64,000 nt of DNA from assembly GCF_030272615.1 (NCBI RefSeq), contig NC_081409.1:915349340-915413339 (forward strand), read 5' to 3'. Position numbers and translations under genes: made by a program. Below, piece by piece: positions 1-12,800 of this stretch. The stretch's first letter is position 1. Each line of letters starts with the position of its first letter. Source of the stretch: Cryptomeria japonica (lineage: Eukaryota; Streptophyta; Pinopsida; Cupressales; Cupressaceae). The notes beneath the pieces were generated by a model that had not been told where the DNA came from, did not search any database, and saw nothing but the letters and a program-made list of their open reading frames with translations.

Positions 1-1174
1 CTACATGGGATTATCTAGGTTTTATTTAAGTGCAAATTAAGTTAGATAAAATATAATTTAAACATTAGTGAAATTAATAAAATCTTATTGATGATTCAAC
101 TCTAAGTATTTTTTAGGGAAAAAGGCACAGTTTGAATGTGAGCAACCTGGGATGAGATTTTTTTAAATTTTTTTTAATTTTTTTTTTGTAAAGTGATAAA
201 ATAATTCAATCAAATATACGACAATTAAATTTGTGGTATATGAACATTGGGATACTTTACAACAATTAAAAAAGAGAATAACAAAAATGGTGTAGGAAAT
301 AATATTCAAATCCTTTAAAAGAAGTTTTTTTTGCATTTGAAGGTTAAAAGAAAAAAGGAAAATAAGATAAGTTTCAATAACTCTCTCTCTCTCTCTCTTT
401 AAGATATGTAATAAATGAAATAATTCTTTTGATGAATAAACAATAATTCTATGTTTTATAATCTTAATTAAATACATTAAAAAATGTAATCCATCGTAAA
501 AAAATTTAACATGAACACTTAAAGCATCTTTTAAATATATATTTAAGATATATTATTAATGCTTATCATCAATAACAACATCTCATAAAGATTCTACAAA
601 ATCACATGAAATGGAAACTAATTTGAAGATATTATCATATTGTGAGTGTGTCAATCTTAAAGCCAAATTTTAACATTTGACTCTACTTGTCAAACAATTC
701 TTAAATAATAGAACACAATTATGATTATATAAAAAAAAAATTCAAAAATTCCCTTTTGTATAATAATATCTTCCTAAACCTTTATTATATTTTCCAATAA
801 TGTTCTTGAATAAAGCTATGCACAACAATCAATTTTCAAATTTACTCATATTCAAATCGCAACAAAGAAGAGAAAAAAAATTGCATTAAATTTTTTCATG
901 ATACAAATTAATATCATATCTACTGGTCTGAATACTAAATAATTTTATTACCCATAAATGGTCTAATAATGCAAGTGAAAGTGGTGCACTTTCAATCCCT
1001 TAATAAAAGTGGATCCAAACCAATTTCATCATAGTAGTTAAATAGAGCCTCCAAGAATCCCATTTAAAAAGCTTTGTAACACAAAACAATAGAGAATATT
1101 CTCAATTCATAACCTTCTCATGCAAAGGGAAAATCATATTGAATGCACACAAAGGTCAAAAAATCACATTTTTA
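1..1174. other. AT-rich intergenic sequence, nothing recognised
   Basis: This stretch is AT-rich with homopolymer runs and one short CT run near 381-398. Open frames are short, low in complexity and without recognisable domains. I see no RNA gene or transposon terminus in it. Confidence 0.6.
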
Positions 1175-1327
1175 ATCGCTATCTCTCACTATCTCACTAT
1201 CTCCCTCTTTCAATCTTTATTTATCCCTCTTCCTCTCTCCTTTCATCTCTCTCACCCTCCCTATCTTTCTCCATGTTATATATACCTCTATATATGTTCT
1301 TTCTATCCCTATCTCTACCTCTCTTTC
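1175..1327. repeat. Pyrimidine-rich low-complexity tract, left part
   Basis: The strand is dominated by C and T in imperfect TCTC/TATCTC words. The same texture resumes right of the retrotransposon at 13354. The two parts are therefore most likely one tract split by the insertion. Short serine/leucine-rich frames here are by-products of the composition. Confidence 0.8.
1323..1327. repeat. Target site duplication, left copy (CTTTC)
   Basis: CTTTC lies directly before the TG that opens the left LTR. The same five bases follow the CA that closes the right LTR at 13354-13358. A perfect 5-bp duplication is what integrase of this class leaves, and it fixes both ends of the element. Confidence 0.9.
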
Positions 1328-3303
1328 TGTAATAACCCACCTTGTTTAACCCAACAAAATTTGACTATTCTTATTTTTTAGTTTAATTTAATCATTTGTG
1401 TTTGATTCAATCGCATACTCTAGGCATCCATCCATTAGGATTAGGCATTCATCCATCCAGGATGAGCATATAACCATACAGGTTAGGCATTTGTCCATAC
1501 GGAGCAGGGGATTTCATCTATCCAATGTGGGATAGGCATCTACCCATACGGGGTAGGCATCTATCCAATTGGGATAGGAGGTGCTCTGGCTAGGGACTTA
1601 GACTCATCGGGACCATTCGGATCCTGAGTCACTCACTAAGTACTACACTCCTATAATAGGAGTGCACCAAGGTCACTGTCCTTAGGAGTAATCAAAACAA
1701 CATAATACAAGCTTGAGTTCCGCCTCGGAATTTGGCTTAAAGCCTCGGGAAATCAAGCAAATCCATATGGGATTCCTACCGAGTATGCATTGAATTACTT
1801 TTCCCTTTTTATTACACTTATCTTTCAAGTTAGGAATCTTCTCAATCCTTCTTCTTACCAAACCTAGACCCCACCCACGAATGCCTGAGTACTAGGGACA
1901 ACTCCGTCCCTAGACTGCCTTCATACCCGTTTCAGCATGGAATCAAGGCATAAAGTATGTAGTTCTATTCTCTACTCTATGGTATGATGTAAACTAATTA
2001 GTGGGTACGCAACCCTTTCTAGGGTCAATATCCCAGACAGTTTCTCTATGGTTGCTACCCACAATGGTAGCACTTAAGAAAAGGCTCAAGATGGCCTATT
2101 GCTTGTGGCCTAAAACAACTAGATCCTAATACCTATCATAAGCGTCACCCTTGACCAAATTGTCAATCGTCAACAACTCTTCAAGATTAAATCAATTTCA
2201 TAAAAGCATTTCACTCAATCAACCTTAAGGGGTTTACTATGGTTTAACTCAACGGATGTGAAATCATTTAAGGATTATCTTGTTAGATTATCGATCCAAG
2301 GGGGATTACCCGCCCCTTGGATTTTAACTTCCAAGTGTCCCTTATTACTCCCCGACGATTTATAGGGAGGATGCCACAGACGTCGTTGATGCAGCTTTAT
2401 TAGGCGTTAAGTGTAGTAGTTCAACATGACAACATTACCCGTAAGCATGACATAGAGGCACTGTATATACCGAACGCTGCTAGGTTTTGGTTTTCCGACT
2501 TCCTTTATTTAGTTTTCTAACTAAGAAGCTATGAAAAACATCATGCTTGGAACCAATTATGAAATGAATGTACGTAATTAGACATTGCAAAGTTTGATTA
2601 ATTGAAATAACTACCTCGATGGCATTCATGTACCACTTGATAATAAAAAAATACCATTTTTCTACAACTAAACTATTTAATAATTCAACTTGAAATCTAA
2701 CTTACACAATAATGACAATTATGAAACTTGCATATTGATAATTAAAAACGTGTAACTTGCATGGAGATGAAAACGTCAATAAATGCAATTAATGTATAAG
2801 TAATTTGCATGATACAAGAATAGTGTAACTTACATGCAAGATTAAGCAATGTTTTATTCCTACCACGAGAATAATTAATTATAGAGTCACAGGTTCCAAA
2901 AATAGCAATTAGTTTAGACATAGACAAATTTTGGATCAAATCATAATAATATAAATTAATTACCTATAATGAATCTAAAACTACCGACCAAATAACCCAA
3001 TAAATCTCAAATGGATTGAGGGATTCCAATTATATACATTTATTTAAAATTACCAATTTACTACACAATGATCCTAATTATTTATAAATTTTCCTAATTT
3101 TAATTTGCTAACTTAAAATTTAAACTAAAGTAATTTTTAACAATTTTTAATTTGCAATATATATTAAAAAAAATCTAATTAAATAAAAAGAAAAACGAAC
3201 TTTGTTTTAAAAGGTTAATGCGGGGCGGGTGGGGGCCATGGGTCCCATCACCCCTGTGGACCTGCAAGTGCAGGCCCGTAGGGATGAGGGGACATCGTGG
3301 GCC

Positions 3304-3357
3304 CCTCCACTCCCCCTGCGGCCACTGCCGTAACAGTGACCGCAGGGGAAGTGGAGG
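3304..3357. repeat. GC-rich hairpin in left LTR
   Basis: Two arms of about 24 bases, from CCTCCACTCCCCCTGCGG to its near-complement ending GGGGAAGTGGAGG, flank a six-base loop. It sits in the only GC-rich patch of an otherwise AT-rich LTR. The right LTR carries the equivalent hairpin at 11793-11846. Confidence 0.8.
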
Positions 3358-3487
3358 GTACCACTTCCCCGGCGGTTACTTTTACGCTGCCTTCCCTCTG
3401 CACGTTGCCGGAAGAAACTTCTGGGCACGACTTGCAACATACATTATTTGTTTATTGATTACCATTTTTTTGTATAAATTAATAAAA

Positions 3488-3499
3488 AATATATATATT

Positions 3500-3567
<68 letters not shown>
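3488..3567. repeat. (AT)n microsatellite in left LTR
   Basis: Almost uninterrupted AT dinucleotides of about 80 bases. The matching place in the right LTR (about 11972-12002) is much shorter, so the run expanded or shrank after insertion. Confidence 0.9.
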
Positions 3568-3569
<2 letters not shown>

Positions 3570-4975
3570 GGGTTTTTTTTCTATTTCCATTCTGTTTAAA
3601 GATATAAGAGGGCATATTTCTATAACAAGTGTTATTATATATAAAAAAGAAATAAGAATAATAATTCATTCACAAGCATGGAAGATAATAGAGGAAGTTA
3701 TTTCAGATGATCTCACAGGAGCCCAAGGAAATACACTGTGCTTGAATTCGAAGCAGCAGTACAATAGAGAGCTAAATCTCCTTAGAGATAGGTACATGTA
3801 TATTTTGTTTTTATTTCACAAAGATCATATTTAGCAAATCTGTCTTCGAGATAATAAATTTTTTTATGAGATTTCTAGGAAATTGGTATTCACAAAGAGA
3901 GATTTCTGAAATTAATTAAATAACAAGACAATATTTCCCACAGGGTTTTATACAACAACATTGAGAAGAAATCATATTTGATATACTATTTCACATAGTG
4001 AGATTCCTAAATACAAATGATTATATGCATAGGAAAAAAAGAATTATTCACAGAGATAAAAGAATTTAAGTTTTTCAAAAAAAAAGAATAGAGATGTTGA
4101 AAGCGTGATTTATTTTCTTTTTTTTTTGTTTCAAGATCTTCTCTGGATTTCAAGAAAAAAACAAAAAAGCAGAATCTGATTTCTTTCTTTTAAATAGATT
4201 AAATAAATAGATTAACAAATAAAGAGAAATCTGCATTTGTATTTTAAAAAGAAAAGAAATTTTTATCACTGCATTTCTTTAATGAAAAATAGATTTCCTT
4301 TCTATCTACAATTAAGAAATGGTTTCTTTCAGAAACTATATTCAACTAAAGAATCTAGGAGGAGATATTTCCTTGAAAATAAAAAGAATTTACATAAGGA
4401 ATTAACAAATGCAAAGAGGGAACCTGGAGAAGCTTTTTGATGTTGAATCCTCTTTAAATCTTCAAGCCTAGCCTTCCTTGATCATTTCTTGCAAGCTTGG
4501 AAAAATTCCTTCAAAACAACCTTAACTATTCTCGAAAAGAAAATATGACTACTAAAAACAAACTTATTTGAGCAAACGTTTTCAAAGAATAATCAACTCC
4601 CTCTTTTGAAAACTTGCATACAATATATAGGAAAAAATCCCTTAATTCCACAATCTAGAGAAATTAATTAAGGATGAGATTCTTTTCCAATATTGGACCC
4701 ATGAAAAATTGATTAATATCCTAGTGGGGGAGTTACATGCAAGGTATTGGATGTTCCTCTAGAAGCTTCTAATTTCTCTTACAACATGTGCCATAATTGG
4801 GAATGGGAAAAATAAAAATAAAAATAAATAATGCCTTTTGAATTATATTCTCCAAGTGTGTATGTGGGTCCATTATTTATTCTTTTATAATATTCATTCA
4901 ATTATTTTCAATAGCTCAATCAGAAATATAATAGAATTGTATGAAATCAAAAAGTGATAAAGGAGGGTTGTGACA

Positions 4976-4990
4976 TCCTCCCCCCCTTAA
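4976..4990 (-). promoter_or_regulatory. Polypurine tract
   Basis: Read on the minus strand this is AAGGGGGGGAGGA, directly before the 3' LTR. It is the expected plus-strand DNA primer site and agrees with the LTR boundary found from the target duplication. Confidence 0.88.
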
Positions 4991-5053
4991 TTTGTGCATC
5001 ATCCCGATGCACTTATTGAATGTATCCAAAAGAGTTTATGGTTCATGATTAGT

Positions 5054-8000
5054 TTAAAACAAAAAAGGAAACAACTGTTGCATTTCCCTAGTATCTTCCC
5101 ACGTGGCATTCTTTTCATCATACTGATTCCACTGTACTTTGCATTGATCAACCTCTTTGTTGTGCAATTGGCACTGGTGCCTCTCCAAGATTTTTAATGG
5201 CTCTATCATTATTCCTCCCATTTACTGGACCTGTAAAGCATCCCAATTCAAAATATGTCTCTTATCAGGTACATACTTTTTAAGAAGAGATACATGGAAG
5301 ACATCATAGATTCGGCTCAACTGGGGAGGTAAGGCCAACCGGTATGCAACTGGATTAATCCTTTCCAATACTTCAAAAGGCCCAACATAACGAGGTGCAA
5401 GCTTAGTGTTTTTCCCAAACCTTATGGAACTCTTGTGTGGCCTAACCCTTAGGAAGACTTTCTCTCCCACCTCAAACTCCCTTGGGGTCCTATTCTTGTC
5501 TGCCTAACTTTTCTGCCTATCTGAGGCTTCCTTCAATCTTTGCCTAGTTTCCTTAGTTTTTCTTTCCATCTCCTTCAACATATCTAGTCCAACAATTACT
5601 CTATCTTCAAGGCTATCCCAATTCAAAGGTGTTCGACATGGTCTACCATACAATGCTTCGAAGGGTGCCTTTCCCAAAGATGTTTGATATGTATTATTGT
5701 AAGAAAACTCTACCAGAGGTAGGTAATCTTCCCATTTATCATGTTGGTACATGCAGTACATGCGAAGTAGGTCTTCCAAAATTTGATTTGTCCTTTCTAT
5801 TTGACTGTCGGTTTCAGGATGATATGCAGTGCTAAAATTTAGTTGAGTTCCCATAGCTGATTGAAGAGTTGTCCAAAACCTTGAAGTGAATCTAGCATCT
5901 CTATCTGATATGATTTTCTCTTGCATTCCATGCAACCAAAATATTTCCTTAACAAAGCGCCTTGCCAAGGTAGGTGCATCATCCATCAGATTCCTTGGTA
6001 TAAAGTGTGCCACCTTGGTGAGTTTATCAATTACCACCATTATTGTATCATGCCTAGAAGGTGACATGGGCAACTCTTGCACAAAATCCATGCTAATAAC
6101 TTGCCACTTGTGTTGAGGTACATCATGCAGCTGTAATAATCTAGCTGGATGTCTATGCTCTGCCTTTACCCTTTGACACTCCAAACATTTAGCCACATAC
6201 TTGACTATGTCATTCTTCATCCCTTGCCAAAAGTATAGCTTCTTTAGATCTACATAAAGTATGTTAACTACTGGGTGCCCTGAGTAAGGGGTATTATGAG
6301 CCTCCGACAAGGATACTTTCCTTAAGTCTCCTAAATTAGGAACATAGATTCTATTATTGTATCTGAGCAACCCATCTTCATCTAACGTATACCCTTCAAC
6401 CTTAGGATTGGTTGGATCATATTCTAAAGTCAATTTGACTTTCTCATACAATGGGTCATGTCCCTACTTGTCCATTACTTGCCTTTTGAAAGAAGTTTTG
6501 AATATTGCTATAGTCATCAAGTGCCTCCTCCTACTTAAAGCATCTGCCACCCTATTTTTCCTTCCCCTTAATATATTCAATTTCAAAATCATATTCACTT
6601 AGAAACTCTAACCACATTCTTTGTCTAGCATTTAAGTGGGGTTGGGTAAAGATGTACTTTAGTCCTTGGTTATCTGACTTTAATTCAAAGGGCTTCCCTA
6701 GTAAGATGTGTCTCCATTTCTATAGGGCATGTACAATCGCTGCTAACTCTAAGTTGTGGGGTGCATAATTAACTTCATGAGTCTTCTGCTTCTTGGATTC
6801 GTAAGCTACTACCCCTTCATTTTGGACAAGTACTCCTCCTAAACCTTCAATAGAAGCGTCAGTTACGACTGTGAAGTGTCCATCCGGATTTGGTACTTTT
6901 AGAATGGGTGCTGAAGTTAGTTTCCCTTTCAAAATTTGGAATGCCTTATCACTTTGTTCTGTCCACACAAACCTTTTACCCTTCTTCTATAATGAGGTGA
7001 TGGGGTTTGCTATCTTAGAGAATCCTTCCACAAACCTCCTATAGTACCCTGCTAGCCCCATAAAGCTTCTTACCTCTGAAACATTTTTAGGGATCGACCA
7101 TTCTACTATTGCCTTTATCTTATCTTGATCAACTACTATTCCTTCCTTTGATATTATATGCCCAAGGTAGTGAGTCTTTTCCTCGAAGAAGGCACATTTT
7201 GACAGTTTTCCATATAACTTATGTTCCCTCAACCTTTGCAAAACAATTTGTAGGTGTACTGAATGTTCCTCCTCATTCCTAGAGTAAATCAATATGTCAT
7301 CTAGAAATACCAAAACAAATTTGTCCAAGTAGTCATGGAAAACACTATTCATTAGGTTCATAAATGCAGCTGGGGCATTGGTTACACCAAATGGAACTAC
7401 TGTGAGGTCATAATGCCCATATCTAGTCCTGAAAGATGTCTTCGGAATGACCTCCTCCTTAATTCTGAGTTGATGATATCCTGATCAGAGGTCTATCTTC
7501 GAGAAAACTGCTGCTCCTTTCATTTGGTCAAAAAGATCCTCTATTCGAGGTAAGGGATACCTATTCTTTATTGTGACCTTGTTCAACATCCTATAGTTGA
7601 TGCATAGTCTTAAGGTTCCATCCTTCTTCTTAACGAATAAGACTGGTACTCCCCATGGTGATACACTTGGCCTTATTAGTCCCTTAGCTAAGAGTTCCTC
7701 TAATTGCATTTTGAGCTCCTGCAATTCAGTTGTGTTCATTCGATAAGGTGCCCTTGATACTGGTTCAGCTCCCAGTAGTAAGTCGATAGAAAAGTCAAAC
7801 TTCCTTTTAGGGGGTAAGCCAGGTAATTCTTCTGGAAATACATCCTTGAATTCTTTTAAGAAAGGGGTATTTTCAAAGGTTGGGGTATTTTCCTCTTTTC
7901 CTTCATCAATTTCAACCATATAGATTAGGCCTCCTCTTCTTCTTTCCTTCTTTAATTGCATGGCTGATATGGTTTCTATATTAATGGGGTTAAATTTTCC

Positions 8001-8430
8001 TTGAATTTTGACCCTTTTCCCCCCATCATCCAAGCATTCAACAACTTTGTTATAGCAATCTACATTAGCTTGATGATCTGTTAACCAACTCATTCCAATA
8101 ATTACATCATATAATCCTAGGGGTGCCACATAGAGATCTACCATTGTTTCAAACTCAGGAAATTGTACCCTTGCCCTCGACAAACACTTAGTTACTTCCC
8201 CAGTTGCCTTATCCCCATATTGAACTATCCATGATGACTCCATTTGATTAAATTTTAATGCATATTTGCTTACTAATTCAGGTGAGATGAAACATTCAGA
8301 TGACCCAATGTCAATTAAAATTGAAATTGGTTGTTCAAATAGTGTGCCTGTAGTTTCCACGAGAATATTCTGGAATCTTGCTCTTCGGTTCCTAACTACT
8401 GCATGAATCCTTTGTTGGGGCCCTTGCTGT
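5054..8430 (-). pseudogene. Chromovirus pol: protease, RT, RNase H, integrase, chromodomain (degenerate)
   Basis: Domains in order on the minus strand. Protease: DIGSS at about 8300-8312, where DSG or DTG is usual. RT: FLDD near 7300. RNase H: TDAS near 6858. Integrase: HHCC zinc finger with His52, His59, Cys89 and Cys92 of the 6451-5504 segment, then Asp122, Asp183 and Glu219, the D,D35E spacing. A GPF-type module (RYVGPFEV) follows, then a chromodomain at about 5215-5054 with LKILER and ATWED. Breaks are TGA 7485-7487, TAG 6987-6989, TAG 6720-6722, TAG 6464-6466, TAG 5504-5506 and TAA 5222-5224. A one-base shift also lies near 6555, in an A run. The final stop is at 5054-5056. It would normally be expressed as part of one gag-pol polyprotein. 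As it stands it is dead. Confidence 0.93.
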
Positions 8431-9674
8431 GGTTGATTGGCCCTAATTTGACCTTGCATCCTGGGACATTCTCTAACAAAATGGTTTCCTCCACACATAA
8501 AGCATCCACCTGGAGGACCCCTCCTGCCTTGATTCCTAGGGGGATCATTCTTTGTTTCATTGGCCCTGGGTGGATAGGTTATCCTTTTATGCTAGTCATT
8601 CTTATTATAGTTGCCTCTGTTATTATTGCCCCTGTTATTATTATTATTTCCATCCCTCTGATATTGATTAGGGAGTGGCCTTCTTTCGGAAGAATTATTC
8701 CTTTGACTTTTGTTGAAGTTAGTGTTCCCCTTGAATTCCTGCTTCCTTTTAAAAGAGTGGTTCCCATTATAGTTCTGCCCTGTTAAGGTTTGAATCTTTC
8801 TCTCATGCCTAAGGGACTTTTCAAGTACTTCGTTCATGTTTTTGGGTCCATGCATGTCGACTTCTGCCCCTATGTTGGTGTTTATTCCCAAAATGAACTT
8901 CCTCACTTGGCCTTCTTCATCTTTCTGGTACATAGGTACGTACTTAAGCAATTTGGTGAACTTATCCCAATATTGTTGGACTGATAGGGGCCCTTGACGT
9001 AGATTATGGAATTTTTTCACCTTCTCATCAAAGAACAATTGAGGGAGCCACCTTTTTCGGAAGTGGTGAACAAATTGATCCCATGTGATCGTATCCCTGC
9101 TATACCCATTTTGCTCCTTGGTGTTGGTCCACCAACTGGCTGCCTCCCCTGTGAGTTGATAGGAACCCCATAAGGCCTTGGTTGTTTTGCTAAAATCTCT
9201 TAGTTCAAAATACTTTTCCATTTCATTTAACCAATTCTTAGCTCCTTCACCAATTTGCCTCCCATCGAACTTAGGAGGGGTGATTTTTTTCAAATCCTTG
9301 GAGAGTTCCAATATGTTATTTTCTTTTCTATTGCCCATCATATTCCCCTGATTGCTACCAGGGTTCCCATTTTACGTACCACTTTGATTTTCAATGTCAT
9401 TCTGCCTTGCCCTAAGGTCCTGCATTGATTACTCCAGGAAGTTGATTTTATCCCTTTGTTCAATTAGAAGGTTGATTATAGCCTCGACCCCATCTTCATT
9501 ATTCCCTGGGTTATGTTGATCCCCTTCATGGTCTTCCTCATGGTTTTCTTCATGGGTTTCTTCATGGTTTTCCTCATGGTTAGCTTCCCTTTGTCTCATA
9601 GTGGTAGTACGTCTTCCATTACCCCTTCCTCTTCCTCTTCCTCTTCCTCTTCCTCTTCCTCTTCCTCTAGCCAT
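8431..9674 (-). pseudogene. Chromovirus gag (degenerate)
   Basis: The frame opens at 9674 with an Arg-Gly repeat and an Asn/Glu/His-rich stretch. The retrotransposon capsid domain follows between about 9340 and 8850, with motifs such as AASWW and FRKRWLPQ. A basic Asn/Arg-rich linker and a zinc knuckle near 8504-8466 come next. The knuckle is C-X2-C-X3-H-X4-C, one residue shorter in the middle than the common form, a spacing I believe occurs in some plant chromoviruses. All parts share one frame but are broken by TAA 9429-9431, TAA 9372-9374 and TAG 8592-8594. The Arg-Gly repeat comes from a CTTCCT-type microsatellite on the plus strand, so it may have grown recently. Confidence 0.88.
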
Positions 9675-9807
9675 TCTAGGGTTTTACCTAAAAGTTATAT
9701 TATGTAGTTAGTTTTTGATTTAAGATTTTAAAATTTAATCTCTACCATTGCAAAACATTCCCTTAGTTGTGTAAATTGAAGTGAGCACAAGGCCTAGTTT
9801 TGAACCT

Positions 9808-9821
9808 TTGCTCTGATACCA
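9808..9821 (-). promoter_or_regulatory. Primer binding site for initiator Met tRNA
   Basis: On the minus strand TGGTATCAGAGC follows the 5' LTR end after two bases. This is the classic plant retrotransposon primer site complementary to the 3' end of initiator methionine tRNA. It fixes the transcription direction and the right LTR as the 5' one. Confidence 0.92.
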
Positions 9822-9823
9822 CA

Positions 9824-12800
9824 TGTAATAACCCACCTTGTTTAACCCAACAAAATTTGACTATTCTTTTTTATTTGTTTAATTTAATCATTTGTGTTTG
9901 ATTCAATCGCATACTCTGGGCATCCATCCATTAGGATTAGGCATTCATCCATCCGGGATGAGCATCTAACCATACAGGTTGGGCATCTGTCCATACGGAG
10001 CAGGGGATTTCATCTATCCAATGCGGGATAGGCATCTACCCATACGAGTAGGCATCTATCCAATTGAGATAGGAGGTGCTTTGGCCAGAGACTTAGACTC
10101 ATCGGGACCATTCAGGTCATGAGTCACTCACTAAGTACTACACTCCTCTAATAGGAGTGCACCGAGGTCACCATCCTTAGGAGTAATCAAAACAACATAA
10201 TACAAGCTTGAATTCCGCCTTAGAATTTGGCTTAAAACCTCGAGAAATCAAGCGAATCCATACAGGATTCCTTCCGAGTATGCATTGAATTATTTTTTCC
10301 TTTTTATTACACTTATCTTTCAAGTTAGGAATATTCTCAATCCTTCTTCTTACCAAACCTAGACCCCACCCACGAACGCCTGAGTACTATGGACAACTCC
10401 GTCCCTAGACTGCCTACATACCCATTTCGGCACGAGATCAAGGCGTAAAGTATGTAGTTCTATTCTCTACTCTATGGTTTGATGTAAACTGATTAGTGGG
10501 TACGCAACCCTTTCTAGGGTCAATGTCCCAGATAGTTTCTCTATGGTTGCTACCCACGGTGGTAGCACTTAAGCAAAGGCTCAAGATGGCCTATTGCTTG
10601 TGGCCTAAAACAACTAGATCCTAATACCTATCATAAGCGTCACCCTTGACCAGATTGTCAATCTTCAACAACTCTTCAAGATTAAATTAATTTCATAAAA
10701 GCATTTCACTCAATCAACCTTAAGGGGTTTACTATGGTTTAACTCAATGGATGTAAAATCATTTAAGGATTATCTTGTTAGATTATCGATCCAAGGGGGA
10801 TTACTCGCCCCTTGGATTTTAACTTCCAAGTGTCCCTTATTACTCTCTGACGATTTATAGGGACAATGCCACAGACATCATTGATGCAGCTTTATTAGGT
10901 GTTAAGTGCAGTAGTTCAACACGCCGGCATTACCCATAAGCGTGACCTAGAGGCACTGTATATACTGAACGCTGCTAGGTTTTGGTTTTTTGACTTCCTT
11001 TATTTAGTTTTCTAACTAAGAAGCTATGAAAAACATCATGCTTGGAACCAATTATGAAATGAATGTACGTAATTAGACATTGCAAAGTTTGATTAATTGA
11101 AATAACTACCTCGATGGCATTCATGTACCACTTGATAATAAAAAATACCATCTTTCTACAACTAAACTATTTAATAATTCAGCTTGAAATCTAATTGACA
11201 CAATAATGACAATTACGAAACTCGCATATTGATAATTAAAAACATGTGATTTGCATGGAGATGAAAAAGTCAATAAATGCAATTAATGTATAAGTAATTT
11301 GCATGATACAAGAATAGTGTAACTTAAATGCAAGATTAAGCAATGTTTTATTCCTACCACGGGAATAATTAATTATAGTCACAGGTTCCAAAAATAGCAA
11401 TTAGTTTAGACATAGACAAATTTTGGATCAAATCATAATAATATAAATTAATTACTTATAATGAATCTAAAATTACCGACCAAATAACCCAATAAATCTC
11501 AAATGGATTGAGGGATTCCAATTATATACATTAATTTAAAATTGCCAATTTACTACACAATGATCCTAATTATTTATAAATTTTCCTAAGTTTAATTTGC
11601 TAACTTAAAATTTAAACTAAAGTATTTTTTAACAATTTTTAATTTGCAATATATATTAAAAAAAATCTAATTAAATAAAAAGAAAAATGAACTTTGTTTT
11701 AAAAGGTTAATGGGGTGGTGGGGGCCATGGTTCCCATCGCCTCTGCGGACCTACAGGTGCAGGCCCGCAGGGATGAGGGGACACCATGGGCCCCTCCACT
11801 CCCCTTGTGGCCACTGTCGTAACAATGACCACAGGGGAAGTGGAGGGTACCACTTCCTCAGCGGTTAGTTTTACACAGCCTCCCCTCTGCACATTGCCCG
11901 AAGAAACTTCTACGCACGACTTGCAACATACATTATTTGTTTATTGATTACCATTTTTTTGTATAAATTAATAATATATATATATATATACATATATATA
12001 TGTAGGGCTTTTTGTATTTCCAATTTAGTTAATGATATAAGAGGGCATATTTATATAAAAAGTGTTATTATATAAAAAAAAGAAATAAGAATAATAATTC
12101 ATTCACAACACTGTGCTTGAATTCGAAGCAGCAGTACAACAGAGAGCTAAATCTCCTCAGAGATAGGTACATGTATATTTTGTTTTTATTTCACAGAGAT
12201 CATATTCAGCAAATCTGTCTTTGAGATAATAAATTTTTTGATGAGATTTCCAGGACATTGGTATTCACAGAGAGAGATTTCTGAAATTAATTAAATAACA
12301 AGACAATATTTCCCACAGGGTTTTATACAACAACATTGAGAAGAAATCATATTTGATATACTATTTCACATAGTGAGATTCCTAAATACAAATGATTATA
12401 TGCATAGGAAAAAAAGAATTATTCACAGAGATAAAAGAATTTAAGTTTTTCAAAAAAAAAAGAATAGAGATGTTGAAAGCGTGATTTATTTTCCTTTTTT
12501 TTTTGTTTCAAGATCTTCTCTAGATTTCAAGAAAAAAACGGAAAAGCAGAATCTGATTTCTTTCTTTTAAATAGATTAAATAAATAGATTAACAAATAAA
12601 GAGAAATCTGCATTTGTATTTTAAAAAGAAAAGAAATTTTTATCACTGCATTTCTTTAATGAAAAATAGATTTCCTTTCTATCTACAATTAAGAAATGAT
12701 TTCTTTCAGAAACTATATTCAACTAAAGAATCTAGGAGGAGATATTTCCTTGAAAGTAAAAAGAATTTAGTTAAGGAATTAACAAATGCAAAGAGGGAAC

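Larger units (their letters stand above)
1328..4975 (-). repeat. 3' LTR of the chromovirus element
   Basis: It starts TGTAATAACC and ends TTGTGACA. The 3648-bp LTR matches 9824-13353 along its whole length. It is longer than its partner because of an expanded AT run (3488-3567) and a 58-bp segment (3676-3733) absent from the right copy. It contains a GC-rich hairpin at 3304-3357. ORFs inside it (for example 3218-3607 and 4237-4440) have no recognisable product. Confidence 0.93.

Noticed and set aside
3207-3607. ORFs in the GC-rich part of the left LTR, one ending in a Tyr-Ile repeat
   Set aside because: They lie in the hairpin and AT microsatellite, and the equivalent region of the right LTR does not preserve the frame.
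9429-9674. RGG-like RNA-binding protein suggested by MARGRGRGRG
   Set aside because: It is the first segment of the chromovirus gag frame, and the repeat comes from a CTTCCT microsatellite.
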